A stretch of DNA of 64,000 bases from Bacillus sp. UNC438CL73TsuS30 (lineage in GTDB: Bacteria > Bacillota > Bacilli > Bacillales > Cytobacillaceae). Both the position numbers and the translations under genes were made by a program. The first letter of the stretch is position 1, and each line of letters begins with the position of its first letter. The notes under the pieces were generated by a model. It had not been told where the DNA came from, did not search any database, and saw nothing but the letters and a program-made list of their open reading frames with translations. Shown here in pieces: positions 40,947 through 49,052 of this stretch. The DNA is taken from assembly GCF_000482325.1 (NCBI RefSeq), contig NZ_KI535295.1, positions 359,060 to 423,059 on the forward strand, given 5' to 3'.

Positions 40947-41576
40947 ATGCTAAAGAAAAGATGGTCTGAATTGGCGGATGTTAAAGACGAACTGGCAGAG
41001 AGAGATTGGTTTATGGGGACAAGTGGAAACCTTGCGATCAAAGTTAGTGATCATCCACTACAATTTTTGGTTACAGCAAGCGGCAAGGATAAGCGGAAAC
41101 GTACGGATGAGGATTTTCTTCTAGTCAATGAATTCGGCCGTGCTGTCGATCAAACTCATTTAAAGCCGTCGGCGGAAACTTTGCTTCATGTGGAAATTTA
41201 TCAAAAAACAGGTGCCGGATGCAGTCTCCATGTTCATACGATTGATAATAATGTCATTTCTGAAGTGTATGGCGACCAAGGTGAGGTCACGTTTAAAGGC
41301 CAGGAGCTTATTAAGGCATTTGATATGTGGGAGGAAGATGCTGTCTTAAAAATTCCGATTATTCATAACTATGCAGATATTCCTACACTTGCTCGTGAAT
41401 TTTCAGAGCATGTTTCGGGAGATTCCGGTGCTGTTCTAATTCGAAATCATGGGATAACCGTTTGGGGAAAAACCGCCTTTGAAGCCAAGAAGATACTTGA
41501 GGCATCAGAATTTCTGTTTCGCTATCAGTTACGACTATTAGAATATAAACAAAATCAGTTATTTAAAGTGGTATAA
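40947..41576 (+). CDS. mtnB: Methylthioribulose-1-phosphate dehydratase
   Basis: 209 residues of the class II aldolase/adducin family. Zinc ligands are seen in LHVHTIDN (two His) and [10 protein letters not shown] (third His); GTSGNLAIK near the start is the phosphate loop. MtnB dehydrates methylthioribulose-1-phosphate before MtnW acts. It starts one base after the mtnX stop region with GGGTGG as ribosome site and is followed by mtnD 28 bases on. Confidence 0.94.
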   Translation: MLKKRWSELADVKDELAERDWFMGTSGNLAIKVSDHPLQFLVTASGKDKRKRTDEDFLLVNEFGRAVDQTHLKPSAETLLHVEIYQKTGAGCSLHVHTIDNNVISEVYGDQGEVTFKGQELIKAFDMWEEDAVLKIPIIHNYADIPTLAREFSEHVSGDSGAVLIRNHGITVWGKTAFEAKKILEASEFLFRYQLRLLEYKQNQLFKVV

Positions 41577-41604
41577 TTAAATTATTTATAAGGAGAGAAT
41601 GAAA

Positions 41605-42138
41605 ATGGCTTATATTACATTCCAAAGTAAAGAAGAACAAATTCATGATCAGCAGGAGGTTGCAGGCTTCCTATCAAGTCAGGAAGTTATTTATGAGCAA
41701 TGGGATATTTCAAAATTACCTCAAGCTTTAGTTGAAAAATATAATCTAAGTGATGAGGAAAAAGAGGAAATCTTAGCTGTTTTTGCAACTGAAATTGCAG
41801 ATGTTTCGGCAAGAAGAGGCTATAAAGCACAGGATGTAATCTCTTTATCCGATGCAACACCAAACCTGGATGTTCTTTTGAAGAACTTCAAACAAGAGCA
41901 TCATCATACAGATGACGAGGTTCGTTTTATCGTTAGCGGACATGGTGTATTCGTTATCCAAGGAAAAGATGGCGAGTTCTTTGAAGTTCATTTAAATCCA
42001 GGAGATTTAATTTCTGTTCCGGAGAATATAAGACACTACTTTACACTTGAAGCAGACCGTAAAGTCGTTGCTGTCCGTATTTTCGTAACAACAGAGGGCT
42101 GGGTACCAATTTATGAAAAAGAAGAGGTAAATCAATAA
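41605..42138 (+). CDS. mtnD: Acireductone dioxygenase
   Basis: 177 residues from the ATG at 41605, eight bases after AGGAGAG. A cupin: the metal-binding HHHTDDEVRFIV provides two His and Glu, and PENIRHYFTLE the third His. With Fe it makes 2-keto-4-methylthiobutyrate for MtnE; with Ni it makes methylthiopropionate, formate and CO. Last gene of the mtnWXBD operon, closed by a strong terminator. Confidence 0.95.
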   Translation: MAYITFQSKEEQIHDQQEVAGFLSSQEVIYEQWDISKLPQALVEKYNLSDEEKEEILAVFATEIADVSARRGYKAQDVISLSDATPNLDVLLKNFKQEHHHTDDEVRFIVSGHGVFVIQGKDGEFFEVHLNPGDLISVPENIRHYFTLEADRKVVAVRIFVTTEGWVPIYEKEEVNQ

Positions 42139-42156
42139 GATATAATAACGAAGATA

Positions 42157-42186
42157 CGGCCGGCAGATCTGCCGGCCGCTTTTATT
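42157..42186 (+). terminator. Terminator of mtnWXBD
   Basis: CGGCCGGCAGA and TCTGCCGGCCG form an 11-bp perfect GC-rich stem with TTTT after. Confidence 0.85.
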
Positions 42187-42356
42187 TGTAAATCTTAAAA
42201 TCTTAAAATCTGCAAATCTAGAAAACTGTGTCGAATGAACGGAATAATGATAATGTTTTGTCTACTTTTGCGATACGGTTTACTTTTTGACAAATTCTTG
42301 TATAATTCATCAAGTAGCCTAATTTAGTGGATTAGAGTGTAAGAGTAAGGAGAAGG

Positions 42357-42611
42357 ATGAAATTGTACAAGCATGGAAGTAGTTGTTCAGAAATGTTAGC
42401 GGATATAAAAGTAAAAAGAGAACTTATGATGGAATGTGCAAATAAAAAAGGCTTTACAAGTGAAGAGACCATCAAATATAGTCAAGAGCTTGATGAATTA
42501 ATCTACGAATATCAGAAAGTTGCAGGTCAATCTACTAAAAAACAAGAGGAGGTAAAGCTTTCTTTTAAACAATCAATATTAGTATGGCCGAAGGTGATTG
42601 TGGGTTTTTAA
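42357..42611 (+). CDS. spo0E: Spo0E-family aspartyl-phosphate phosphatase
   Basis: 84 residues. KVKRELMMECANKKGFTSEE then SQELDELIYEYQK is the family signature S-Q-x-L-D-x-L-I. Spo0E proteins dephosphorylate Spo0A-P and delay sporulation. Its position just after mtnD matches B. subtilis spo0E, so orthology is likely, though a paralogue is possible. The C-terminal tail (LSFKQSILVWPKVIVGF) is hydrophobic. ATG follows AAGGAGAAGG. Confidence 0.85.
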   Translation: MKLYKHGSSCSEMLADIKVKRELMMECANKKGFTSEETIKYSQELDELIYEYQKVAGQSTKKQEEVKLSFKQSILVWPKVIVGF

Positions 42612-42647
42612 AAAGAAAAGATTGGAGTGTGGATGCAGCTGCAATTC

Positions 42648-43379
42648 TTAAAAAGTTTCGATAATCAATACCATTGCAAGCAAGCCTGTAATAAAGGCAT
42701 AGGTTGATGTTCTTTCATTACCATCCCCATGACTTTCCGGAATTAACTCCTTATAGATAATGAACAACATAGCTCCTGCCGCAAATGAAAGTCCATATGG
42801 TACAAGCCCTTGAACAAATGCTGTCAAATAAAATCCCATTAACGAAGTAACAATTTCAATCGCACCCGTTAACGTCGCAAGGATGAAGGCCTTAAATTTA
42901 CTCATCTTTTGATTAATTAGAAATAACGCAACTAGAAGGCCTTCCGGGGCATTTTGAAATCCAATTGCAAGTGCAATTAAATTCCCCGTCTCTCCCGTAT
43001 TAGAAGCATAACTCACACCTACTGAAAGCCCCTCCGGGATATTATGGAGGGTGATTGCGGAAATGATCAAAAAAGCCTTTTCGTCAAACTGAATCCCGTA
43101 TTGATTATGGTCAAGTTCAATATGCGGTATTTTCTTTTCTAAAATCGTTAATGTAAAAACTCCGAGAAGCACTCCTATAAAAAGTGAAAGAAACCCCCCT
43201 ATTTTTAATGCTTCAGGAATAAGTCCTATTGTAGAGGCAGTCATCATAATCCCTGCACTAAAGGCTAATAAGATATCTTTAAAGCGATGTGTAACCGAAT
43301 GATGGATAAAAAGAATAATTAATGCACCCGCTCCTGTTGATAACGCAGAAAGAATACTTCCAATCAATACATCAGCCAT
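42648..43379 (-). CDS. ZIP-family metal transporter
   Basis: 243 residues with eight membrane helices. The conserved metal sites are HNIPEGLSVGVSYA (helix IV) and FQNAPEGLLVALF (helix V), in which the usual His of helix V is replaced by Gln/Asn, the ZupT/GufA-like pattern. The His-containing loop between helices III and IV (HIELDHNQYG) is short. It probably imports Zn2+ or another divalent metal. Start ATG follows GGAGTG. No Zur or MntR site was recognised. Confidence 0.88.
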   Translation of the reverse strand: MADVLIGSILSALSTGAGALIILFIHHSVTHRFKDILLAFSAGIMMTASTIGLIPEALKIGGFLSLFIGVLLGVFTLTILEKKIPHIELDHNQYGIQFDEKAFLIISAITLHNIPEGLSVGVSYASNTGETGNLIALAIGFQNAPEGLLVALFLINQKMSKFKAFILATLTGAIEIVTSLMGFYLTAFVQGLVPYGLSFAAGAMLFIIYKELIPESHGDGNERTSTYAFITGLLAMVLIIETF

Positions 43380-43609
43380 TTACACTCCATTCCTTTCCCT
43401 TTCTTAAAGATAAAAATGGAATATTTGTAATTTTAGATAATAATGTGATTTTTATCATTGTTTATATCTTAATATTTCATATAGTTATATTAAAGATATT
43501 AATAAACTTACATCAGGATTTTCTACATATCTTCTAGATTTTTTTAATCCCTTTCATTCCCACTCAGGTTCCGTATTAACTAACATCTAGAAAAGCTCAC
43601 ATGTATTGA

Positions 43610-43662
43610 AGTCTATTCAAAAGTTCAAGAAAGGTTCATACACTCGCTTTTGAATTTAGACT
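43610..43662 (+). promoter_or_regulatory. Long inverted repeat upstream of fixABCX
   Basis: AGTCTATTCAAAAG (43610-43623) and CTTTTGAATTTAGACT (43647-43662) match over 14 positions with a two-base insertion in the right arm, spaced by 23 bases. It sits about 150 bases upstream of fixA. It could be an operator or RNA hairpin. A second smaller hairpin (TTGCGAT/ATCGCAA, 43720-43740) follows. No other gene is seen in the 430-base gap. Confidence 0.4.
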
Positions 43663-43809
43663 AAAATGAACAAGTAAGGAAAAAACAGAATATTAACTTA
43701 GTTTAGTACTATGCCTATGTTGCGATTCCTTTATCGCAATAAAAAGCATTTTCTATCCGAAAGCAATAGCTTTCAATTACCAGATTTTATGGAGGAGGGA
43801 AAGTCCTAC

Positions 43810-44637
43810 ATGCACATTGTCGTCTGTGTCAAACAAGTACCTGATACAAAAATTATTAAAATTAATCCTAAAACCAACACACTCGACCGCCGCAGTGCAC
43901 CAGCCATCCTAAACCCTTACGATGCACATGCTGTACAGGAAGCTGTAAAGATTAAAGAGAAAACCGGCGGTACGATTTCTGTGTTATCCATGGGGCCACC
44001 TCAAGCAACTGAGGTCATTAAAAAAAGTATTGAAATTGGTGCGGATAGAGGCTATCTAATCTCTGACCGTGCATTTGCAGGGGCGGATACGCTAGCAACG
44101 AGTTATGCATTATCTAAAGCGCTGGAGAGAATTGGCAAGGATCTTCCTGTTGATATGGTTATTTGTGGAAAGCATGCTATTGATGGAGATACCGGGCAGG
44201 TTGGTCCCGGGATAGCAAGAAGGATGGATATCCCTCCAGTTACAAATGTAATCGAAGTATCGGATGTGAATTTAAACGAAAAGACTGTTTTATTAAGAAG
44301 AAAGCTATCCAGCGGATATGAATTAATCCAGGTAGAAATGCCATGTCTGCTTACAGTTGAAAAGGAAATTAACGAAATTGAATATGCACCTATGCCAAAC
44401 ATGTTGAAAGCAGCACGATACGACTCAATTGTTTGGACAGTTAATGATCTAGAAAATGTGGAGCGCACACAGCTTGGTCTAAAGGGTTCACCTACGGTTG
44501 TAGGAAAAATGTTTACCCCTCCAAGGCCGGAAGGTGGAGTGAAACAGCTTGAAGGCTCTGCAAATGAGCAAGTGAAACAGCTCATGGGGGTCTTAATGGA
44601 GAAAAAGGATTTGTTCGCCATCCAGTCATCAAAATAA
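43810..44637 (+). CDS. fixA: FixA, electron transfer flavoprotein beta subunit
   Basis: 275 residues from the ATG at 43810 behind GGAGGAGGGAAAG; upstream in-frame codons are noncoding. MHIVVCVKQVPDTKI opens as in ETF-beta; CGKHAIDGDTGQVGPGIAR is the flavin/AMP-binding signature. In FixABCX it carries the bifurcating FAD site with FixB, oxidising NADH. First gene of a complete fixABCX operon. Whether it serves nitrogenase cannot be seen here, as no nif gene is present. Confidence 0.93.
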   Translation: MHIVVCVKQVPDTKIIKINPKTNTLDRRSAPAILNPYDAHAVQEAVKIKEKTGGTISVLSMGPPQATEVIKKSIEIGADRGYLISDRAFAGADTLATSYALSKALERIGKDLPVDMVICGKHAIDGDTGQVGPGIARRMDIPPVTNVIEVSDVNLNEKTVLLRRKLSSGYELIQVEMPCLLTVEKEINEIEYAPMPNMLKAARYDSIVWTVNDLENVERTQLGLKGSPTVVGKMFTPPRPEGGVKQLEGSANEQVKQLMGVLMEKKDLFAIQSSK

Positions 44638-44670
44638 ACCTTTATCTTTTTAGTGCAGGGAGGGATTTTA

Positions 44671-45696
44671 ATGAACCTTGAGGAATATCGTGGAGTTTGG
44701 GTCTTTATCGAACAAAATGATGGGAAAATCGAAGGAGTTTCTCTAGAGTTGTTAGGTGCCGGAAGAAAATTAGCTGATAAGCTGCAAGTTCCGCTGGGGG
44801 GATTTTTACTTGGACAAGACATTAAATCATTGGCAAACAAAGTGATTGAATATGGCGCAGATGAAATATATATCATTGATCATCCTGTTTTAAAGGATTA
44901 TCGCACGGAGTCTTATATGAAGGGTGTAGACATGCTTGCCGAAAAGTATAAGCCTGAAATTATTCTTTATGGTGCGACACCGAATGGAAAAGATTTAGCT
45001 AGTGCAGTAGCGACCGATTTAAATACGGGTTTAACCGCAGATACGACAATGCTTGATATCGATTTAGATAACCGGCTATTAGAAGCAAGCCGTCCTGCTT
45101 TCGGCGGTAATATTATGGCTACAATTCTTTGTAAGAAACATCGGCCGCAAATGGCAACTGTTCGTCCTAAAGTCATGAAATCATTGGAGCCGGTTGCAGG
45201 CAGAATTGGGAAGGTTATTGAAGAACAAATCACCCTTAAAGAAGAAGATATGCGTACGAAAGTACTACAAATTGTGAATGATGTCACAAAGAAGGCGAAT
45301 TTAGCGGATGCCCACGTCATTGTATGTGGCGGAAAAGGGATGGGGGACGAAAAAAACTTCCAACTCATTCATGAATTTGCTGAAACAATTGGTGCAAGTG
45401 TCGGAGGAACGAGGGATGTTGTTGAAGCTGGCTGGCTTCCGCATTACCTTCAAATTGGTCAGACAGGTGAAACGGTTACACCGAAAATTTTCTTTGCAGT
45501 GGCAGTGTCAGGTGCCATCCAGCACGTAGTTGGGATGAAAAACTCAGATACCATAATCGCCATCAATAAGGATCCGAAAGCACCTATTTTCGACGTAGCA
45601 ACCTATGGAATAGTGGGAGATGCTATGGAAATATTGCCAAAATTAATTGAGCAATTTAAACAGGTTCATAAGGGCGGTGCAATGAGCTATGTCTGA
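44671..45696 (+). CDS. fixB: FixB, electron transfer flavoprotein alpha subunit
   Basis: 341 residues from the ATG at 44671, eight bases after GGGAGGG. The C-terminal FAD domain (about 215-335) has [50 protein letters not shown] and [18 protein letters not shown], all typical of ETF-alpha. The stop overlaps fixC by 8 bases. FixB donates one electron via FixC to quinone in the bifurcating reaction. Confidence 0.94.
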   Translation: MNLEEYRGVWVFIEQNDGKIEGVSLELLGAGRKLADKLQVPLGGFLLGQDIKSLANKVIEYGADEIYIIDHPVLKDYRTESYMKGVDMLAEKYKPEIILYGATPNGKDLASAVATDLNTGLTADTTMLDIDLDNRLLEASRPAFGGNIMATILCKKHRPQMATVRPKVMKSLEPVAGRIGKVIEEQITLKEEDMRTKVLQIVNDVTKKANLADAHVIVCGGKGMGDEKNFQLIHEFAETIGASVGGTRDVVEAGWLPHYLQIGQTGETVTPKIFFAVAVSGAIQHVVGMKNSDTIIAINKDPKAPIFDVATYGIVGDAMEILPKLIEQFKQVHKGGAMSYV

Positions 45697-46984
45697 GAAA
45701 TTTGATGTAATCATCGTTGGAGCAGGTCCAGCAGGCTCAGCTTGTGCACTGGTTTGCGCAAGAAATGGTTTGAATGTATTGCTTCTTGAAAGAGGAGAAT
45801 ATCCTGGCAGCAAGAATGTAATGGGCGGCGTCTTATTCAGCAAACAATTAAGGGATTTGGTTCCTGAATTTTGGAAGGAAGCCCCTCTTGAGCGTCCAGT
45901 TGTTGACCATAGGTATTGGGTGTTAGGTGAAGAATCAGCCATTCAAATAGGGTATAAAGGTATGGAATGGGGTGCAGAACCTTACAATAGTTTTACCGTT
46001 CAAAGAGCCAAATTCGACCAATGGTTTGCGAATAAAGCAGTGGAAGCAGGAGCGTTGCTAGTTAATGAAACCGTGGTCACAGAATGTATTGTAGAAAACG
46101 GTAAGGTTGTTGGGGTTCGTACAGACCGTCCCGACGGAGAACTATATGCTGACGTAGTGGTATTAGCCGATGGAGTAAACTCCCTTTTAGCTAAACAGCT
46201 AGGCTTCCGGAAAGAACACCCACCGGAACATGTTGCTTTATGTGCAATGGAAGTTATTAATATGCCTAAAGAAAAAATTAACGAACGGTTTAACATTGCG
46301 GAAAACCAAGGTGTAGCAATTGAAATTTTTGGTGAATCGACAAAAGGAAATTTTGGTGCTGCATTCCTTTATACGAATCAAGATAGCATAAATATTGGGG
46401 TCGGTACAACACTTGCGGCAATGATCAAAGATAAATTAAAACCATATGATTTATTGGATCAATTAAAAAATCATCCAACGATTAAACCTTTGATCGAAGG
46501 CGGGGAATCTGCAGAGTATCTTGCTCACCTAATCCCAGAAGGGGGATACCGTTCAGTACAAAAAGTAGTTGGAAATGGTGTCGTTGTCGTTGGTGATGCA
46601 GCATCGCTTGTTAACGCTATGCACGGAGAAGGTTCCAACTTGGCCATGTACTCTGGGGAACTGGCAGCAAAGACAATTGTTCAGGCAAAAAAATGCGGAG
46701 ACTACAGCGAATCAAGCTTAAGCCAGTACCGCGAAGCTCTTAACAATAGTTTTATCATGAAGGACTTAGATAAATACAAAGATGCTCCACATACATTTGA
46801 GTCATATCCACAATATTTTAAAGAATACGCTCCAATGCTAACCAAAGCAATGGGGAAATTCTTTACTGTGGATGGTACACCTAAACGTGATAAACAAAAA
46901 CAAATTATGAAGAGTTTTACAGACGGAAGGGGAACTTTCAAAGTACTTAGTGATATTTATCGTGTTTGGAAGGCGGTGAAATAA
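45689..46984 (+). CDS. fixC: FixC, ETF-quinone oxidoreductase-type flavoprotein
   Basis: 431 residues. The N-terminal FAD-binding motif VIIVGAGPAGSACALVCARN (about 7-26) is followed by ERGEYPGSKNVMGG, and VVVVGDAASLVNAMHGEGSN is the second FAD contact. It accepts electrons from FixAB and, with FixX, delivers them to quinone. ATG overlaps fixB and the stop overlaps the start of fixX by one base. Confidence 0.94.
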   Translation: MSEKFDVIIVGAGPAGSACALVCARNGLNVLLLERGEYPGSKNVMGGVLFSKQLRDLVPEFWKEAPLERPVVDHRYWVLGEESAIQIGYKGMEWGAEPYNSFTVQRAKFDQWFANKAVEAGALLVNETVVTECIVENGKVVGVRTDRPDGELYADVVVLADGVNSLLAKQLGFRKEHPPEHVALCAMEVINMPKEKINERFNIAENQGVAIEIFGESTKGNFGAAFLYTNQDSINIGVGTTLAAMIKDKLKPYDLLDQLKNHPTIKPLIEGGESAEYLAHLIPEGGYRSVQKVVGNGVVVVGDAASLVNAMHGEGSNLAMYSGELAAKTIVQAKKCGDYSESSLSQYREALNNSFIMKDLDKYKDAPHTFESYPQYFKEYAPMLTKAMGKFFTVDGTPKRDKQKQIMKSFTDGRGTFKVLSDIYRVWKAVK

Positions 46985-47268
46985 TGTCAACGACAACTCT
47001 TGAGGAAAAACAATATCTTCTAAGATTTAAGTGCGACACGAAATCACACTTAACCGTGCTTGATCATGATGTTTGCATGACCAAATGCCCGGATAAACTT
47101 TGCACAGTATTTTGCCCGGCAGAGGTATATAAATGGGAAGGAACACGGATGCAGGTAGGATTTGAAGGATGCCATGAATGCGGAAGCTGCCGGATTGGCT
47201 GCCCGCACGAAAACATTAAATGGGAATATCCAAAAGGCGGACACGGGATTGTGTTTAGGTTAGCTTAA
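46984..47268 (+). CDS. fixX: FixX, ferredoxin-like protein
   Basis: 94 residues from the ATG at 46984, following AAGGCGGTGA. Cysteines are visible in CMTKCPDKLCTVFCP and CHECGSCRIGCP, so one cluster motif is complete and the other altered, as in FixX proteins. It completes the FixABCX complex. The downstream stretch carries three GTGARCA direct repeats and a terminator. Confidence 0.93.
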   Translation: MSTTTLEEKQYLLRFKCDTKSHLTVLDHDVCMTKCPDKLCTVFCPAEVYKWEGTRMQVGFEGCHECGSCRIGCPHENIKWEYPKGGHGIVFRLA

Positions 47269-47331
47269 AACTGTGAGCATTTTGTGAGCAAATGTGAACA
47301 TAAAAACACGCTCTTAACTGTTTGTATAAGT

Positions 47332-47369
47332 AAAAAAGACGGCACTGATTATACAGTATCGTCTTTTTG
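47332..47369. terminator. Terminator after fixX
   Basis: AAAAAGACG and CGTCTTTTT pair around an 18-base loop. It is built partly from the 3' end of the HTH remnant on the other strand. Confidence 0.65.
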
Positions 47370-47471
47370 TTTATCCTCTTCAACTATAAGTATAAGTAAA
47401 TCGCTTAATTCAATTTCTAAGACAAAACATACTTTACCCAATGTGTCCCGATAATAGCTTTTCCGGTGCTT
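47349..47471 (-). pseudogene. C-terminal remnant of an XRE-type HTH regulator
   Basis: The minus strand encodes KHRKSYYRDTLGKVCFVLEI followed by ELSDLLILIVEEDKQKDDTV and a stop. The pattern R-x-x-Y-Y-x-D-T-L-x-K-V-C-x-x-L-x-I-x-x-S-D-L-L is the last two helices of the Cro/CI-type HTH_26 domain. No start codon and no first helices exist upstream (a TAA precedes and the gerPB-like frame occupies it), so this is a truncated remnant. Confidence 0.5.
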
Positions 47472-47475
47472 TTTA

Positions 47476-47700
47476 CTATTTATTTATTCTACCTTTTTCT
47501 CGTACAGGTGCTTGTAAAGGGACAGCTGGTGCTAATATTTGTGCACCTGGTGCTACTGGTGGATGTATTTGATACCATTCAGGCAAAGCAGAGGACCGTT
47601 TAATAGGACCAGAACTACCGATTTGCAAAACTGAAGTATTGACCATTTCGGTGATTTTCAAAAAATTAATTTTTATTCCTAATCGAGTTTTAAAATTCAC
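47476..47700 (-). CDS. GerPB-like spore germination protein
   Basis: 74 residues from GTG at 47700 (after AAGGGGTGATT). MNFKTRLGIKINFLKITEMV, NTSVLQIGSSGPIKRSSAL, then a Pro-rich tail with PAVPLQAPVR resembles GerPB, whose N-terminus begins MNF and contains SxLQIGSAGSIKxLS. GerP proteins are coat proteins that let germinants cross the coat. They normally occur as a six-gene operon, so a solitary copy here is unusual. A longer GTG at 47709 is less likely. Confidence 0.75.
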   Translation of the reverse strand: MNFKTRLGIKINFLKITEMVNTSVLQIGSSGPIKRSSALPEWYQIHPPVAPGAQILAPAVPLQAPVREKGRINK

Positions 47701-47750
47701 ATTAATCACCCCTTATAAATATATGCTCAATTGCTAATTTCTATTTATTC

Positions 47751-47930
47751 TTATTTTTCAAGGAATCCATCAAGCAGCTCTTCTTCATTTTTTAAATGAA
47801 TAATGAACCTCCGAAGAGATCTCACCTTTTGGAAAGCAGAAAGGAAATCAAATTTACCACTATATGTATATTCTTTCACAATGGAGTGCAAAAAAGAGGG
47901 GAAAGCAGAAGGATTAACTTTATGAGGTTT
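47751..47930 (-). CDS. Possible short protein downstream of the DUF gene at 47929-48282
   Basis: The open frame (annotated end at 47751) is readable from about 47987, but that start lies inside the upstream gene. A credible product would cover the C-terminal part: PSFLHSIVKEYTYSGKFDFL, AFQKVRSLRRFIIHL, NEEELLDGFLEK. The charged-hydrophobic pattern looks real, but there is no clear start or ribosome site; position 47930 as start is only the boundary of the upstream gene. Function unknown. Confidence 0.3.
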   Translation of the reverse strand, partial: KPHKVNPSAFPSFLHSIVKEYTYSGKFDFLSAFQKVRSLRRFIIHLKNEEELLDGFLEK

Positions 47931-48282
47931 AGCTGATTTTCTCTTTAATCGTTGATGAGGAAAGCTCGTCGTTTTCACAAAAAACAATAAAAGTTTTGGC
48001 TAAATCGATTGCACAATCCATGGACTGCATAAGATCGGAACAATAAAAAGGATGATTCCAATTAAAGGCACCTTCATAATTTGATGGATAGATACTTACC
48101 TTCCAGTGATAATATCCTGTTGGCTGCTGTATGGTTTCACCTTGTATCCCGACTAACCAATGCGTCGCATTCGAATCGATTTGTTGAATTCCAGACTCAT
48201 TTAAAACCATCATGTCATTTAATCCAATCGGGATTAATGCCTTTTGGTAAAAATCACGATAATTTGGAGTTTGCAGGATAAT
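47929..48282 (-). CDS. Hypothetical protein with probable non-ATG (AUU or CUG) start
   Basis: The first ATG of this frame (48213) has no ribosome site. Upstream, AAGGGAGG (48286-48293) is followed by CTG ATT ATC CTG in frame with the gene, so translation probably begins at ATT 48282 or CTG 48276, adding 23 or so residues (LQTPNYRDFYQKALIPIGLN). A TATAAT box just upstream makes a longer leader unlikely. The protein (about 117 residues) has YHWKVSIYPSNYEGAFNWN and CSDLMQSMDCAIDLAKTF; no family recognised. Confidence 0.6.
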   Translation of the reverse strand: MILQTPNYRDFYQKALIPIGLNDMMVLNESGIQQIDSNATHWLVGIQGETIQQPTGYYHWKVSIYPSNYEGAFNWNHPFYCSDLMQSMDCAIDLAKTFIVFCENDELSSSTIKEKIS

Positions 48283-48425
48283 CAGCCTCCCTTTTATTTG
48301 ACTACCTTTATTATATGATGGTTTTTATGTTTTTTTGAGTAAAAATGTTAAATTTTTTTGAAAATTGGGTACATCTTCACCAAATTGTCTAAATAAAGGA
48401 TATGCCTTTTCTATACGAGGATTAA

Positions 48426-48441
48426 TGTGACCTATATCACA
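48426..48441 (+). promoter_or_regulatory. Fnr-type binding site of the hemerythrin gene
   Basis: TGTGACCTATATCACA is a perfect TGTGA-N6-TCACA palindrome, the consensus for Bacillus Fnr (and Crp). With the -10 TATACT at 48463-48468 the start of transcription would be near 48475, placing the site centre at about -41.5, typical of class II activation. Strong evidence for oxygen-responsive control; the binding protein is not in this window. Confidence 0.75.
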
Positions 48442-48499
48442 ACAATACTTCCATGTTCCTTTTATACTATAAGAAGTTAAATTTGAAGAGGTGACTTTA

Positions 48500-49024
48500 A
48501 TGAGTGGTTGTATGAGTGGTTTTGGCGGTATGCCTCAAGCTGAATTAAGCAAAGGATTAAATCAGTTAAAGGGAGAGCATCCACCATTATTAGACCAATT
48601 AGATGAATTATTTAAATTAACAAAGCAAATTGAAGATGAAAAAGATATTGAACAAAACTTTACCGTATTAATTACAAAGGTGAAGGAATTCAAAGCCGAG
48701 CTTGACCCCCATTCTGAACGGGAAGAAGGAGTCCTTTTTCCGATGATGGGGGCCTATATTGGAACTACTTCCGGCCCCATCGCTGTAATGGAATATGAAC
48801 ATGATCAGGCAAAATCGAAAATAGCTGCATTCCTTGAAAAAGCTGAAAATGACCAGCTTTCCTCTGCTGAAAGGAAAAATTTAGCCGATTTAATCAAAAA
48901 TGCCTATTTCATCTTAACCGAGCATTTCTCTAAAGAAGAAAATGTGTTGTTTCCTATGGCAGAAAGAATGCTAACAGATGAAGAAAAAGAAGAGCTGTTT
49001 AGAAAAATTCAAGAGATTAAATAA
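48500..49024 (+). CDS. Hemerythrin HHE domain protein
   Basis: 174 residues from the ATG at 48500, after GAAGAGGTGA. The N-terminus is MSGCMSGFGGMPQ with two cysteines, and the HHE domain has LKGEHPPLLDQL, LDPHSEREEGVLFP, MEYEHDQAKSKI and LTEHFSKEENVLFPMAE, giving His/Glu ligands for a di-iron site. Such proteins sense or detoxify O2 or NO, or repair iron-sulfur clusters. An Fnr-type operator at -41.5 supports an oxygen-related role. Confidence 0.85.
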   Translation: MSGCMSGFGGMPQAELSKGLNQLKGEHPPLLDQLDELFKLTKQIEDEKDIEQNFTVLITKVKEFKAELDPHSEREEGVLFPMMGAYIGTTSGPIAVMEYEHDQAKSKIAAFLEKAENDQLSSAERKNLADLIKNAYFILTEHFSKEENVLFPMAERMLTDEEKEELFRKIQEIK

Positions 49025-49048
49025 AGGATGGGTTCCCCCATCCTTTTT
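49024..49048. terminator. Bidirectional terminator between hemerythrin and Fsr-like genes
   Basis: AAAGGATGG and CCATCCTTT form a stem, T run on the plus strand and A-rich on the other. Confidence 0.7.
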
Positions 49049-49052
49049 AAAA

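Noticed and set aside
43711..43809. N-terminal extension of FixA
   Set aside because: The extension has no homology pattern and includes a hairpin; the strong ribosome site serves the ATG at 43810.
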